A DNA stretch of 64,000 nt from UBA8337 sp963932545 (GCA_963932545.1 CAWVRH010000010.1:10116-74115), one strand, 5' to 3'. Shown: positions 51,788 through 61,906, numbered from the stretch's first letter. Made by a program: numbers and translations. Notes: generated by a model not told the origin, from the letters alone.

Positions 51788-53206
51788 TTAGCGCGGCAGG
51801 ACGCTCTCGCCCATCAAGAAGAAGTCGACCTCGCGGGCGCATTGACGACCCTCGCGAATGGCCCAAACCACCAGCGATTGACCGCGACGCATATCGCCAC
51901 AAGCAAAGATTTTTTTGCGGGAGCTTTCGTAGGTAGCCGTGTCCGCCGCCACGTTTCCGCGAGCGTCTTTTTCCAGATCCAGCTCTTCCACCAAACCATC
52001 ATGGATTGGGTGAATAAAGCCCATCGCCAAAAGAACCAAATCGGCTTTCAACTCAAACTCGGAACCCGGGATGTCTTGCATTTTCTCGTCAACTTTAACG
52101 CATTCAAGGGCTGTCACTTTGCCGTCTTCGCCCATCACTTTTTTGGTCAGGACGGAGAAGTCACGAGCCGCGCCTTCTTCTTGGCTGCTCGAGGTGCGCA
52201 TTTTCAGCGGCCAATCTGGCCAGGTCATGCCTTTGTCTTCTTTTTCAGGTGGCATCGGCATAATTTCCAGCTGCGTCACCGAGGTGGCGCCTTGGCGGAA
52301 ACTTGTGCCAATGCAATCGGAGCCAGTGTCGCCACCGCCGATAACCACAACATGTTTGTCTTTGGCAAGGATAGGCTGAATATCGCCTAAGTCTTCTTGC
52401 CCGACGCGTCGGTTTTGTTGCGGTAGGAAATCCATCGCGTAATGCACGCCGTCCAGCTCACGACCGGCCACTGGCAAATCGCGTGGCACTTCAGAGCCAC
52501 CCGAAAGAACAAGCGCATCATGTTTGGCTTCTAGCTCGCTGGCCGTTACATCGACACCGACATTGACGCCGTAATGGAAGGTCACGCCTTCGGCCTGCAT
52601 TTGCTCGGCGCGGCGGTCGATACTGTGTTTTTCCATTTTGAAATCGGGAATGCCATAGCGCAATAGGCCGCCAGCTTTCGCGTGTTTTTCATAGACATGC
52701 ACATCATGTCCCGCGCGTGCCAATTGTTGTGCGGCCGTCATGCCAGCCGGGCCACCGCCAATAATGCCAACCGATTTTCCGGTTTTATGATCTGGGATTT
52801 TCGGCAAAATCCAGCCTTCTTCCCAGCCGCGGTCGACGATGGCACATTCGACCGACTTAATGGTCACAGGATTATCGTCGATGTTCAGCGTGCAGGCCGC
52901 CTCGCAAGGGGCGGGGCAAATGCGGCCTGTAAACTCTGGGAAATTATTGGTCGAGTGCAAATTGGCCAAAGCCGCTTGCCAGTCGCCCGTGTAAACCAAA
53001 TCGTTCCAATCTGGAATTTGGTTGTTTACCGGACAGCCGTTATGGCAATACGGCACACCGCAATCCATGCAGCGCGAGGCCTGTTGTTTGAGGTCGGCTT
53101 CGTCTAGCGGCACCGTAAATTCGTTGAAGTTTTGTAAACGATCTTGGGTTGGCAAATACGGACGGTCTTGACGGTCTAATTCTAGAAACGCGGTTGGTTT
53201 ACCCAT
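51788..53206 (-). CDS. gltD: Glutamate synthase (NADPH) small subunit
   Basis: A 472-residue flavoprotein that takes electrons from NADPH to the large subunit. Seen: N-terminal iron-sulfur cysteines (CMDCGVPYCHNGCPVNN and CPAPCEAAC), FAD motif VGIIGGGPAGMTAA and NADPH motif VVVIGGGDTGSDCIG. Start at 53206 has AGGAG upstream, 1 bp after the gltB stop. An extended frame upstream overlaps gltB and is not used. Confidence 0.96.
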   Translation of the reverse strand: MGKPTAFLELDRQDRPYLPTQDRLQNFNEFTVPLDEADLKQQASRCMDCGVPYCHNGCPVNNQIPDWNDLVYTGDWQAALANLHSTNNFPEFTGRICPAPCEAACTLNIDDNPVTIKSVECAIVDRGWEEGWILPKIPDHKTGKSVGIIGGGPAGMTAAQQLARAGHDVHVYEKHAKAGGLLRYGIPDFKMEKHSIDRRAEQMQAEGVTFHYGVNVGVDVTASELEAKHDALVLSGGSEVPRDLPVAGRELDGVHYAMDFLPQQNRRVGQEDLGDIQPILAKDKHVVVIGGGDTGSDCIGTSFRQGATSVTQLEIMPMPPEKEDKGMTWPDWPLKMRTSSSQEEGAARDFSVLTKKVMGEDGKVTALECVKVDEKMQDIPGSEFELKADLVLLAMGFIHPIHDGLVEELDLEKDARGNVAADTATYESSRKKIFACGDMRRGQSLVVWAIREGRQCAREVDFFLMGESVLPR

Positions 53207-53207
53207 T

Positions 53208-56200
53208 TTACTCTCCTGCGGCTGGCTGAACGTGTGCGTCTTGTTCGGCCATTTCATTGAGCGCGCGACGGTATTCAGTCGGCATGACTTTGTGGAATTT
53301 CGGCAGATAAGTTTCCCAATCGGCCAGAATATCCTGCGCACGTTTCGAATTTGTGTAACGCGCATGATTTTCCAATAGCGTGCGCAGACGCGCGGCGTCT
53401 TCACTCAACATATCGGCTTTAAGATTGGTCAGCTTGGTGGTTGCATCGCCCGTAATTGGTTCCAGCTCTACCATAGCCATATTGCAGCGGCTTTCGAAAT
53501 CGCCGGCCTCGTCTAGTACATAAGCGATGCCGCCCGACATGCCAGCAGCAAAGTTGCGGCCAGTTTCGCCAAGCACAACCACACAGCCGCCTGTCATATA
53601 TTCGCAGCAATGGTCGCCAGAACCCTCGACAACCGCAATGGCGCCGGAGTTGCGAACGCCAAAGCGTTCGCCCGCGACGCCGCGGAAATAGCACTCACCA
53701 TCGACCGCACCGTAAAGCACGGTGTTGCCAACAATAATGCTGTTTTCTGGCACAATGGCGCTTTCAGCTGGCGGATAAATTGCGATGCGGCCGCCCGATA
53801 GACCTTTGCCAACATAGTCATTGGCTTCGCCTTCTAGCTCCAGTGAAATGCCGCGAGCCAAGAACGTGCCAAAGCTTTGTCCTGCCGTGCCGTTTAATTT
53901 AATCGAGATGGTGTCATCTGGAAGACCGGCATGGCCATAGCGCAAGGCCAGCTCGCCCGACAGCATAGTGCCCGCGGAACGGTCGATATTGCTGATTTTG
54001 GTTTCAATCCGCACCGGCGTTTTATCGTCGAGCGCAGGCATGGCCTGTTCGATGAACTTGCGATCCAGAATGTCGACAATGGGATGCTCTTGCACTTGCG
54101 TGCGGTAAACCGGGCCTTCGCTTTCGATTTTGGTGAACATGCGGGTGAAGTCGAGACCTTCCGCTTTCCAATGGTTGAGGGCTTTGCGTGTATCCAGCAA
54201 ATCACTTTGGCCGATGATGTCATTGATTTTGGTGAAGCCCATTTCAGCCAGTATTTCGCGCACTTCTTCAGCGATAAAGAAGAAGTAATTAATCACATGC
54301 TCCGGCTGGCCGGTGAAACGCTTGCGCAAAGTTTCGTTTTGCGTGGCAATGCCAACGGGGCAAGTATTGAGATGGCATTTGCGCATCATGATGCAACCAG
54401 CGGCGATGAGCGGTGCGGTCGAGAAGCCAAATTCATCGGCACCGAGAAGCGCGCCAATAATCACGTCGCGACCCGTGCGCAAGCCGCCATCAACTTGCAC
54501 GGCAATGCGCGAGCGCAAGTCATTCAGCACCAAAGTCTGGTGGGTTTCGGCCAAGCCGATTTCCCATGGGCTGCCTGCGTGTTTGATAGAGGTGAGCGGG
54601 CTGGCGCCTGTGCCACCTTCAAAACCAGAAATCGTGACATGGTCAGCGCGCGCTTTCGATACGCCAGCGGCAACCGTGCCAACACCCACTTCAGATACTA
54701 GTTTCACCGACACATCGGCGCGTGGGTTGGCATTTTTCAGATCGAAAATAAGCTGAGCTAAATCTTCGATAGAATAAATATCATGGTGCGGTGGCGGTGA
54801 GATTAGGCCTACACCTGGCGTCGAGTGACGCACAGCCGCAATGCGCTGGTCTACTTTGTGACCTGGCAATTGGCCGCCCTCGCCGGGCTTGGCGCCCTGT
54901 GCCATTTTGATTTGAATCATATCCGAATTGGCCAAATATTCCGCCGTCACGCCAAACCGGCCAGACGCCACTTGCTTGATGGCCGAGCGTTTGCTGTCGC
55001 CATTTTCCATCGGCTTGAAGCGGTGGGTTTCTTCGCCGCCTTCGCCTGTGTTGGATTTACCGCCGAGACGGTTCATCGCCACAGCTAGGGTTTCATGCGC
55101 TTCTGGGCTAATCGAGCCAAGCGACATGGCGCCTGTGGCAAAACGTTTAACGATGCTCTCGACGCTTTCGACGTCGTCGATGGACACGGGCTTACGGCCT
55201 GCGTCTTCTGCCGTACGGATTTTAAACAGACCGCGCAAGGTGAGTAAGTTTTCGTCTTGTTGGTTCACTTGGCGGGCGTAATCGCGATATTGATCGCGGC
55301 TATTGCCGCGCACGGCATGTTGTAGCGCGCCGACTGTGCCTGCGTTCCAGACATGGTCTTCGCCGCGCACGCGAACGGCATATTCGCCGCCTACGTCTAG
55401 CGTGTTGCGAAGCACTTCATCATCGGTAAAAGCGCTGGTGTGACGGCGCACGGTTTCTTCCGCAACTTCGCCGAGACCAATGCCTTCGATGCTGGTGGCT
55501 GTGCCGGTGAAGTAAGCGTCGATAAAGCTTTGCGCTAGGCCAATGGCGTCAAAAATTTGCGCGCCGCAATACGACTGATAGGTCGAGATGCCCATTTTGG
55601 ACATAACTTTGCGCAAGCCCTTGCCAGACGCTTTCACGAACTGGGCATGGCCTTGTTCGCGGGTCAGGTCGAGTTCCAAACGCTCCCGCAATTGGTCAAC
55701 CGTGTCAAAAGCCAGATACGGATTAATCGCCTCGGCACCAAAGCCTGCGAGGCAAGCAAAATGGTGAATTTCGCGCGCTTCGCCGGTTTCAATCACGAGA
55801 CCCGCAGATGTGCGAAGCCCTTTGCGAATGAGGTGGTGATGCACAGCCGCCGTTGCCAATAGGGCAGGCACCGCAATGCGGCTCTGGCTGGTGGCGCGGT
55901 CGGATAAGACGATGATGTTTTCATGGCCGTTGGAAATGGCAGCCTCGGCTTCGTCGCATAAGGCGTCGAGGCGCGCTTTCAGGCCCTTGGTGCCTTCTTC
56001 GGCGGCCCACGTCATGTCCAAAGTGATGGCATGGAAGTCATTGTCTTTAATGTCGGAGATGCGACGGATTTTTTCCAAATCATCATTCGACAAAATAGGT
56101 TGAGCCACCTCGAGACGCTTGACGCCTGAAGAGCCTTCCAAATCTAGCAAGTTCGGGCGCGGCCCAATGAAAGACACCAAAGACATCACCAGCTCTTCGC

Positions 56201-57857
56201 GGATGGGGTCGATGGGGGGATTGGTCACTTGCGCGAAAATCTGTTTGAAATAGGTGTAAAGCGGCTTCGATTTATTCGACAAAGCCGATGGCGGTGTATC
56301 CGTGCCCATCGAGCCCGTGCCTTCTTCGCCATTGGCCAACATGGGGGTGATGAGGAATTTCAAATCTTCTTGGCTATAGCCAAAAGCGCGCTGCTGCTCG
56401 AGCAGGGACATTTGGGAGTGCACATGCGCTTCGCCTTTAGGCGCTGGCAATTCTTCGAGTTTGATTTGCGCGCGCGCCAGCCATTCGGCGTAAGGGTGCG
56501 AGCCAGATAGGTCTGCTTTAATCTCGGCATCGGAAATAATGCGGCCTTCTTCGAGGTCGATAAGCAGCATGCGGCCAGGTTGGAGGCGCCATTTTTCAAT
56601 GATTTTTTCTTCCGCCGCAGGCAGAACGCCCATTTCGGAAGCCATGACCACGCGGTCATCGGAGGTTACATAATAACGTGCCGGACGCAGACCATTACGG
56701 TCGAGCGTTGCGCCGATTTGGCGACCGTTCGAAAAAGCCACGGCGGCGGGGCCATCCCATGGCTCCATCAGGGCCGCGTTATATTCGTAAAATGCGCGAC
56801 GGTCTTCGTCCATCAAAGGATTGCCGGCCCAAGCTTCTGGGATCAGCATCATCATGGCGTGAGCTGGCGAATAGCCGCCCATCACGAGAAGTTCGAGCGC
56901 GTTGTCAAAGCTCGCGCTGTCGGATTGACCGCCTTCGATGAGCGGCCAGAGTTTTTCTAGGTCATCGCCCAATAGTTCAGACGCCAAAGTTTTATGGCGT
57001 GCGGCCATCCAGTTTACATTGCCGCGCACGGTGTTGATTTCGCCATTGTGGCAAATCATGCGGAAGGGCTGCGATAGCGACCACGTCGGGAAAGTGTTGG
57101 TAGAGAAGCGTTGGTGAACCAGCGCCATGGCCGAGACGGTGTCGGGGTCGCGCAAGTCATCATAAAACGGGCCGAGCTGGCTCGACAAAAGCAGGCCTTT
57201 ATAAAGCACTGTGTAGCAAGACATCGAGGGGATGTAGAAGAAGTCTTTGGCTTCTGGCATAGCGGCGGCAGATACCGACAATTCGATTAAGCGGCGGATG
57301 ACAAACAGGCCGCGCTCGAAAGCCATTTGGTCTTCGCCTTTAGCGTTGGCGATGAAGACTTGGCGGATAACCGGCTCGGTTGGAACGATGGAATAGCCGA
57401 GGTCGGAGTTATCGACCGGCACATCGCGCCAGCCCAAAAAGGTGTGTCCTTCTTCGGTGATTTTGGCTTCGACGGTTTTTTCAATCGTCGCGCGCGTGCT
57501 GTCGTCCGGCGGCAAGAAGAACATACCGACGCCATATTGGCCTTCGGCTGGAAGCGTGATGTCGATGGCGGCTGTTACTTTGCGCATAAAAGCGTCTGGC
57601 ATTTGAATGAGCATGCCCACGCCGTCACCGGCTTTCGGGTCGGCGCCTACGGCACCGCGGTGTTCTAGGTTTTCCAGAATGGTCAGGCCATCGCGCACGA
57701 TATCGTGGCTTTTGACGTTTTTAATATGCGCGACAAAACCAATGCCACAAGCGTCGTGCTCGTTGGCCGGATTATACAAACCTTGGGCTGCGGGCAGGCC
57801 ATTGCGTACGGCTTTTCCGTTTGCGGATTTGGTCATATTTTTAGGCTGCTTTGTCAT
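53208..57857 (-). CDS. gltB: Glutamate synthase (NADPH) large subunit
   Basis: A 1549-residue amidotransferase/synthase that makes two glutamates from glutamine and 2-oxoglutarate. Seen: a propeptide ending before nucleophile Cys37 (NEHDACGIGFVAH), the central and FMN-binding synthase domain with GGKSNTGEGGE and the iron-sulfur segment CHLNTCPVGIATQ, and the C-terminal beta-helix with GGCVVVLGETGRNFAAGMSGG. Length is standard. Together with gltD it gives ammonium assimilation through the GS-GOGAT route. Confidence 0.97.
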   Translation of the reverse strand: MTKQPKNMTKSANGKAVRNGLPAAQGLYNPANEHDACGIGFVAHIKNVKSHDIVRDGLTILENLEHRGAVGADPKAGDGVGMLIQMPDAFMRKVTAAIDITLPAEGQYGVGMFFLPPDDSTRATIEKTVEAKITEEGHTFLGWRDVPVDNSDLGYSIVPTEPVIRQVFIANAKGEDQMAFERGLFVIRRLIELSVSAAAMPEAKDFFYIPSMSCYTVLYKGLLLSSQLGPFYDDLRDPDTVSAMALVHQRFSTNTFPTWSLSQPFRMICHNGEINTVRGNVNWMAARHKTLASELLGDDLEKLWPLIEGGQSDSASFDNALELLVMGGYSPAHAMMMLIPEAWAGNPLMDEDRRAFYEYNAALMEPWDGPAAVAFSNGRQIGATLDRNGLRPARYYVTSDDRVVMASEMGVLPAAEEKIIEKWRLQPGRMLLIDLEEGRIISDAEIKADLSGSHPYAEWLARAQIKLEELPAPKGEAHVHSQMSLLEQQRAFGYSQEDLKFLITPMLANGEEGTGSMGTDTPPSALSNKSKPLYTYFKQIFAQVTNPPIDPIREELVMSLVSFIGPRPNLLDLEGSSGVKRLEVAQPILSNDDLEKIRRISDIKDNDFHAITLDMTWAAEEGTKGLKARLDALCDEAEAAISNGHENIIVLSDRATSQSRIAVPALLATAAVHHHLIRKGLRTSAGLVIETGEAREIHHFACLAGFGAEAINPYLAFDTVDQLRERLELDLTREQGHAQFVKASGKGLRKVMSKMGISTYQSYCGAQIFDAIGLAQSFIDAYFTGTATSIEGIGLGEVAEETVRRHTSAFTDDEVLRNTLDVGGEYAVRVRGEDHVWNAGTVGALQHAVRGNSRDQYRDYARQVNQQDENLLTLRGLFKIRTAEDAGRKPVSIDDVESVESIVKRFATGAMSLGSISPEAHETLAVAMNRLGGKSNTGEGGEETHRFKPMENGDSKRSAIKQVASGRFGVTAEYLANSDMIQIKMAQGAKPGEGGQLPGHKVDQRIAAVRHSTPGVGLISPPPHHDIYSIEDLAQLIFDLKNANPRADVSVKLVSEVGVGTVAAGVSKARADHVTISGFEGGTGASPLTSIKHAGSPWEIGLAETHQTLVLNDLRSRIAVQVDGGLRTGRDVIIGALLGADEFGFSTAPLIAAGCIMMRKCHLNTCPVGIATQNETLRKRFTGQPEHVINYFFFIAEEVREILAEMGFTKINDIIGQSDLLDTRKALNHWKAEGLDFTRMFTKIESEGPVYRTQVQEHPIVDILDRKFIEQAMPALDDKTPVRIETKISNIDRSAGTMLSGELALRYGHAGLPDDTISIKLNGTAGQSFGTFLARGISLELEGEANDYVGKGLSGGRIAIYPPAESAIVPENSIIVGNTVLYGAVDGECYFRGVAGERFGVRNSGAIAVVEGSGDHCCEYMTGGCVVVLGETGRNFAAGMSGGIAYVLDEAGDFESRCNMAMVELEPITGDATTKLTNLKADMLSEDAARLRTLLENHARYTNSKRAQDILADWETYLPKFHKVMPTEYRRALNEMAEQDAHVQPAAGE

Positions 57858-58249
57858 CGCGCTGCCATCCTCATTCTAGGCTCCAGTGGAGCGACGCGCG
57901 CCCTAAAGGCCGATTTGATTCTCGGCCTTGAGCGCAGTGTGAAACTTTTAAAATGTTCCCTCATTTGGGAACAATGGCGTTTGTCTGCAGACTTGCCGAA
58001 GCAACCCGCCCGACGGGCAGCCAAAGGCTTTCGCCAGTGAGTGCATAATATAGGCGCAAGCAGGGTAAGATTTCAAGCAAATTGGTCAGCTATATTGACC
58101 TAATTTTTCATCTATTCACATGGTTGAAACAAGAAGAATGGCAGTTTTCTGGGTTTCTTTGGAAAGGCCAGACCCGCGCCGCATGGTCGCACGAGGAGGG
58201 GTCGCATGATGGGGGCGCACGCACGAGGAGCGGGCGCGGCGCAAAATGG
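57858..58249 (-). other. Regulatory gap upstream of gltB
   Basis: No credible gene. It contains three inverted repeats: AAGGCC-N12-GGCCTT (57906-57929), GTTCCC-N6-GGGAAC (57955-57972) and GGTCA-N7-TGACC (58084-58100). One may be an operator for gltB; none matches a site I know with confidence. Confidence 0.45.
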
Positions 58250-59155
58250 CTATCGGTTGAAAAACTGCGCCATATTTTTTAACGCCGCTTGGGCTTCGGG
58301 CACGAAGCCATGCGCTATTTGAAACACATGCGGCATGCCATCCCAAATTTCCAACTCGGCTTTTACGCCAGCTTTTTTGGCCTTCTTGACCAAACTGTTG
58401 CTGTCGTCAAAAAGCACTTCTTCCGTGCCAACTTGCACGAACATCGGTGGCAGGCCTTTTAAGTCGGCAAAAAGTGGAGAAATTAGCGGGTTCTTTTTAT
58501 CCTGATTGGCGCAGTAAAAATCGATCGCTTCGGGAATCGATTTGGCGTCAATCATCGGGTCGCGGTCATAGCGCTCGGTGTAAGATTTGCCAGAACTGGT
58601 GAGATCTGTCCATGGGGAGAGAAGCGCCACGGCGCGCGGTTGCGCTTTGCCATGTTCGCGCAGTTTTTGTACCAAAGCGAGGCTCAGACCGCCGCCAGCG
58701 CTATCGCCAGCCAGCAACATAGTGTCGGCCTTGACGCCTTGCTCGATTAAAAAATCATAGGCCGCTTCCGCATCTTCAATCGCTGCCGGATATGGGTTTT
58801 CGGGGGCTAGGCGATAATCAATCATGAGGGCGCGAATATTCGCCAGCTTGCAGAGTTTTTTAACCATTGAGCGATGGGTTTCGACGCTGCCGAAAAAATA
58901 TCCGCCACCATGTAAATATAACAGCGTTTGCGTGGCCACTTTGGAACCAACCCATTCGCCGCTTATTTCGCCGTCTGAATTACCGATGGTAACTTTTTCG
59001 CCGACTTGGTTATTGCGCAAAAGCTTGCCCAATAAACCACCGCCATCGGCTTCGCGTTTGCGAGCCATCGCAAGCCCTTGGGCGCCTGTGAGGCCGCTTT
59101 GGCGGACCATACGACGTAAAAACCGATTGAAAATTCTTGCTCGAATACTCGCCAT
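58250..59155 (-). CDS. Alpha/beta hydrolase, hormone-sensitive-lipase-type esterase
   Basis: A 301-residue esterase. Seen: oxyanion-hole HGGGYFFGS, nucleophile serine in GDSAGGGLSLA, acid near DRDPMIDAKS and base His in DGMPHVFQ. It belongs to the HSL group that cleaves short acyl esters, with acetyl esterase as the nearest relative. No signal peptide. Neighbours do not define the substrate. Confidence 0.9.
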   Translation of the reverse strand: MASIRARIFNRFLRRMVRQSGLTGAQGLAMARKREADGGGLLGKLLRNNQVGEKVTIGNSDGEISGEWVGSKVATQTLLYLHGGGYFFGSVETHRSMVKKLCKLANIRALMIDYRLAPENPYPAAIEDAEAAYDFLIEQGVKADTMLLAGDSAGGGLSLALVQKLREHGKAQPRAVALLSPWTDLTSSGKSYTERYDRDPMIDAKSIPEAIDFYCANQDKKNPLISPLFADLKGLPPMFVQVGTEEVLFDDSNSLVKKAKKAGVKAELEIWDGMPHVFQIAHGFVPEAQAALKNMAQFFNR

Positions 59156-59232
59156 AATGGCCTCCTAGTTGCCCTTAACTCTACCCGAGTGCTTTCAATA
59201 AGCAACCTAAATGCAGAAAAAAGAGCCGGCCT

Positions 59233-59281
59233 AAAACCCGACCGCGCAAACAGGCGGGAGGAACCTGAAAGCGCGGCCGGG
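59233..59281 (-). terminator. Terminator after Hsp20
   Basis: On the minus strand CCCGGCCGCGC pairs with GCGCGGTCGGG (one mismatch-type G-T pair) around a 23-base loop, followed by TTTT. It lies below the Hsp20 stop. Confidence 0.7.
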
Positions 59282-59321
59282 GTCTTGGTCGTTATGCGTT
59301 TTCCAAAGGCTGTTGGAGGGG

Positions 59322-59783
59322 TTAGGCAGCCTTTAGGGTTTTTGCAATATTGATTTTACGCGCCCGTTCGGCTTCGGGGATTTCGCGCTCTAAAGCAATA
59401 TGCAACAGGCCTTTATCCAGCTCGGCATGGACGACTTTTACGTTTTCGGCCAATTGAAAGCAGCGCTCGAAATTGCGCGCGGCAATGCCCCGATAAAGAT
59501 AATGGCTATCGTCTGCGGCTGGTTGGTCGGTATCGGGGGCTGTGGTGCCTCGAATGCTGAGCGTGCCGCCTTTTTGTTCAATGTCGATTTCATCTTCGCC
59601 AAAACCAGCTACCGCCATGGAGATACGGTAATTTGTTTCATCGAGTCGCTCGACATTATAGGGCGGATAGGACTGGTTTTTATTGGCACTGCTTTGCGGC
59701 GCATTGAGCGCATCAAAAAGGCCAGCCAGACGATCAAAACCAATGGTCGAACGGTATAGGGGGGTTAAATCAAAATGTGTCAT
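59322..59783 (-). CDS. Small heat-shock protein (Hsp20/IbpA family)
   Basis: A 153-residue alpha-crystallin-domain chaperone. Seen: N-terminal region, crystallin domain roughly residues 40-130 with ISMAVAGFGEDEIDIEQKGG and the terminal strand GLLHIALEREIPEAE. It binds unfolding proteins during heat stress. The start is ATG 59783 with AAGGAG close upstream; earlier in-frame ATGs at 59807, 59798 and 59789 surround or overlap the ribosome site. It is regulated by a sigma-32 promoter and ROSE-like leader. Confidence 0.93.
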   Translation of the reverse strand: MTHFDLTPLYRSTIGFDRLAGLFDALNAPQSSANKNQSYPPYNVERLDETNYRISMAVAGFGEDEIDIEQKGGTLSIRGTTAPDTDQPAADDSHYLYRGIAARNFERCFQLAENVKVVHAELDKGLLHIALEREIPEAERARKINIAKTLKAA

Positions 59784-59880
59784 TTTCATCTCCTTCATGA
59801 GAAGCAAGAAACCGCAATCAGCCCTTTATCGGCACTGATATTTGGCGGTTTAGACGCCACACCAATGTGGCCTCTAAACC
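59784..59880 (-). promoter_or_regulatory. ROSE-like RNA thermometer in the Hsp20 leader
   Basis: The leader forms an upstream hairpin GGTTTAGA-G-GCCACA, loop TTGG, TGTGGC-G-TCTAAACC (59847-59880), a middle hairpin with ATCAG and CTGAT, and a final one where TTGCT (59807-59803) faces the AAGGAG Shine-Dalgarno (59795-59790). The TTGCT-with-SD pairing is the ROSE signature of alphaproteobacterial heat-shock genes. Confidence 0.75.
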
Positions 59881-59882
59881 CG

Positions 59883-59911
59883 AGATGGGAATAAAAATAT
59901 GTGTTTCAAAG
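59883..59911 (-). promoter_or_regulatory. Sigma-32 heat-shock promoter
   Basis: Minus strand CTTTGAAA (59911-59904), 14-base spacer, CCCATCT (59889-59883), matching the RpoH consensus CTTGAAA-N13-15-CCCCATNT. Transcription would begin just ahead of the ROSE hairpins. Confidence 0.75.
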
Positions 59912-60086
59912 TCTTGAAATTGAGAAAGTTTTACCTAATCAAAGGCCATAAATGACCGCCCCTCAATCGCCTCTGCTGGCGACAATAAGCGCGATTTAGA
60001 GCCAACCTTGGAAGCCGAGCTTGCCAAATAGGCTTGGCTTGGCGCATGGTGGCGGGGAGATAAATAGAAAAATATGAGAAACGATT

Positions 60087-61058
60087 ATGAACGTGAAAAT
60101 AACCTGGGACGCCCCCGCCGAATTTGTCGAAGCCACCACAAACCCAACCCCCGCCAATGCACAAGTTGGTTATCTTAAGGCTCGCGATGGCGCAGTTTTG
60201 CGCGGCGCTGTTTTTACGCCCGAAACCCCGCGAGGCACGATTGTGCTGATGACCGGATATTCGGAATATATCGAGAAATACTTTGAGACGGTGTCTGATT
60301 TAATGGCGCTTGGCTATTGTGTGGTGATACCAGAGTGGCGCGGCCATGGCCTTTCAGAAGGGCGCGGCAAGGAACACACGCGCCTGCATTTGACTGATTT
60401 TGATATCAATCTGCGCGACCTTGAAGATCGTTGGGAGCGCTTGGTAGCGCCCCTACCCAAGCCGCATTTGGGCTTGGCACATTCTATGGGTGGGCAGATT
60501 TCTTTGCGCGCGGCGAAGGCGCATCCTGAGTGGTTTGAAGCCTTGGCGCAATGCGCGCCGATGCATGGAATTTCTTTGCCGCTGCCGATAAACATTTTGT
60601 TGCGAGGGCTGATGAGCGTGTATCGGGTATTGGGAAAAAGCGACAGCTGGAACCCAGTTGTGCCTCCAAGCGAGCATCCTGTCGATGCCAAAACCAATCA
60701 CGTAACCTATGATTTAAAGCGCTTTCGGCGCGGCGAGAAATTGGTTATGCAAGAGCCACGTTTGCAAGTCAATGGCGCCAGCCTTGGTTGGATGGGCGCG
60801 GCCTTTTCAGCCATGATGAACAGCAAAAAACCAGCCTATTTAAACGCCATCTCCACGCCACTTTATATTGGCACAGCCGAAGATGAAGCGCTGGTCGACA
60901 ATGGGGCGCAGGAGCATGTGTTGAAACATGTGCAAAACGGGCAGGGTGATTTTTATCCCAAGGCGCGCCATGAGTTGCTGATGGAAAAAAATGCGACGCG
61001 CAAAGCGTTTTTGAAAAACATCGAGGCCTTTTATAAGGCGCATTCGAGCGTTTCTTAG
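60087..61058 (+). CDS. Alpha/beta hydrolase, lysophospholipase-like
   Basis: A 323-residue serine hydrolase. Seen: early strands with IVLMTGYSEYIEKY, EWRGHGLSEGR, nucleophile Ser in LAHSMGGQISLR, Asp near TAEDEALVDN and final His in KARHELLMEK. It fits the monoacylglycerol-lipase/lysophospholipase L2 group. No signal peptide. It lies opposite the Hsp20 promoter region and may be independently transcribed. Confidence 0.88.
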   Translation: MNVKITWDAPAEFVEATTNPTPANAQVGYLKARDGAVLRGAVFTPETPRGTIVLMTGYSEYIEKYFETVSDLMALGYCVVIPEWRGHGLSEGRGKEHTRLHLTDFDINLRDLEDRWERLVAPLPKPHLGLAHSMGGQISLRAAKAHPEWFEALAQCAPMHGISLPLPINILLRGLMSVYRVLGKSDSWNPVVPPSEHPVDAKTNHVTYDLKRFRRGEKLVMQEPRLQVNGASLGWMGAAFSAMMNSKKPAYLNAISTPLYIGTAEDEALVDNGAQEHVLKHVQNGQGDFYPKARHELLMEKNATRKAFLKNIEAFYKAHSSVS

Positions 61059-61071
61059 GTTCGATATTAGG

Positions 61072-61881
61072 TCAGGCTAATTGCGCTAAAACTTCCAGCA
61101 TTTTTGCATGTAGGGTTTTGTCGCCGCAAGCAATGGCCGTGCCGCCTTCATGGGCGGAGCCCCCTTGCCAATTGGTGACGATGCCGCCGGCTTCTTCGAT
61201 GATTTTAATCAGCGGTTGGATATCCACATCCTTCAAGCCTTGTTCCATCACGATGTCGACTTGGCCGAGTGCTAATAGGGCATAATTATAACAATCGCCG
61301 CCATAGCGGGTCAATTTGGCCTGGCGCGAAACCTGCGCCCAAGCTGCCTCGCCGGGCGTGTTGGCGAATAGGTCTGGGGATGTGGTAGCTAAAACCGCCG
61401 TGTCTAGGGTCGCGCAAGGGCGTGTGGACATGGCGCTTTGTGTTTCTATGTGGCGCAAATTGGCGCCTTGGCCTTGGGCTGCGAAAAAGCGCTCTTGGGT
61501 GAAGGGTTGATCCATCAGGCCGAGGATGGGTTGGCCTTCAAAATTAAGCCCGATGAGCGTACCCCAAGTGGGAATACCAGACATGAACGCGCGGGTGCCA
61601 TCAATCGGGTCGATGACCCACTCGAAGGCATCGCCGGATTTTGTACCAAACTCTTCCCCCGTGATGGCGTGGCTTGGGTAGTGGTTTTCAATCAAGGCGC
61701 GAATGGCTGTTTCGGCGTCACGATCGGCAGCCGTTACGGGATCAAACCCATCGCTCAATTTATTATCAACGGTTTCTAAATTGCGAAACAAAGGCACAGT
61801 TGCGCGCGCGGCCGCATCGGCCAATTGATGGGCAAAGGCCATCATGTCTGTAAGTTGTTCTGTGTCGATCATATCTGTCAT
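61072..61881 (-). CDS. hisN: Inositol-monophosphatase-family phosphatase, histidinol-phosphatase-like
   Basis: A 269-residue Mg-dependent phosphatase. Seen: metal motif GEEFG, VIDPIDGTRAF, and C-terminal RYGGDCYNYALLALGQVDIVME... split here as RYGGDCYNYALLA and GQVDIVMEQGLKDVDIQPL, a pattern of IMPase-type histidinol-phosphatases rather than inositol phosphatases. The start at 61881 is the first ATG not overlapping the preceding gene; it has no Shine-Dalgarno, so the ATG at 61872 is possible. It follows the N-formylglutamate hydrolase by 25 bp, which also fits histidine metabolism. Confidence 0.82.
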   Translation of the reverse strand: MTDMIDTEQLTDMMAFAHQLADAAARATVPLFRNLETVDNKLSDGFDPVTAADRDAETAIRALIENHYPSHAITGEEFGTKSGDAFEWVIDPIDGTRAFMSGIPTWGTLIGLNFEGQPILGLMDQPFTQERFFAAQGQGANLRHIETQSAMSTRPCATLDTAVLATTSPDLFANTPGEAAWAQVSRQAKLTRYGGDCYNYALLALGQVDIVMEQGLKDVDIQPLIKIIEEAGGIVTNWQGGSAHEGGTAIACGDKTLHAKMLEVLAQLA

Positions 61882-61906
61882 ATCTAATGTGGGTCTATTA
61901 TGAGGG

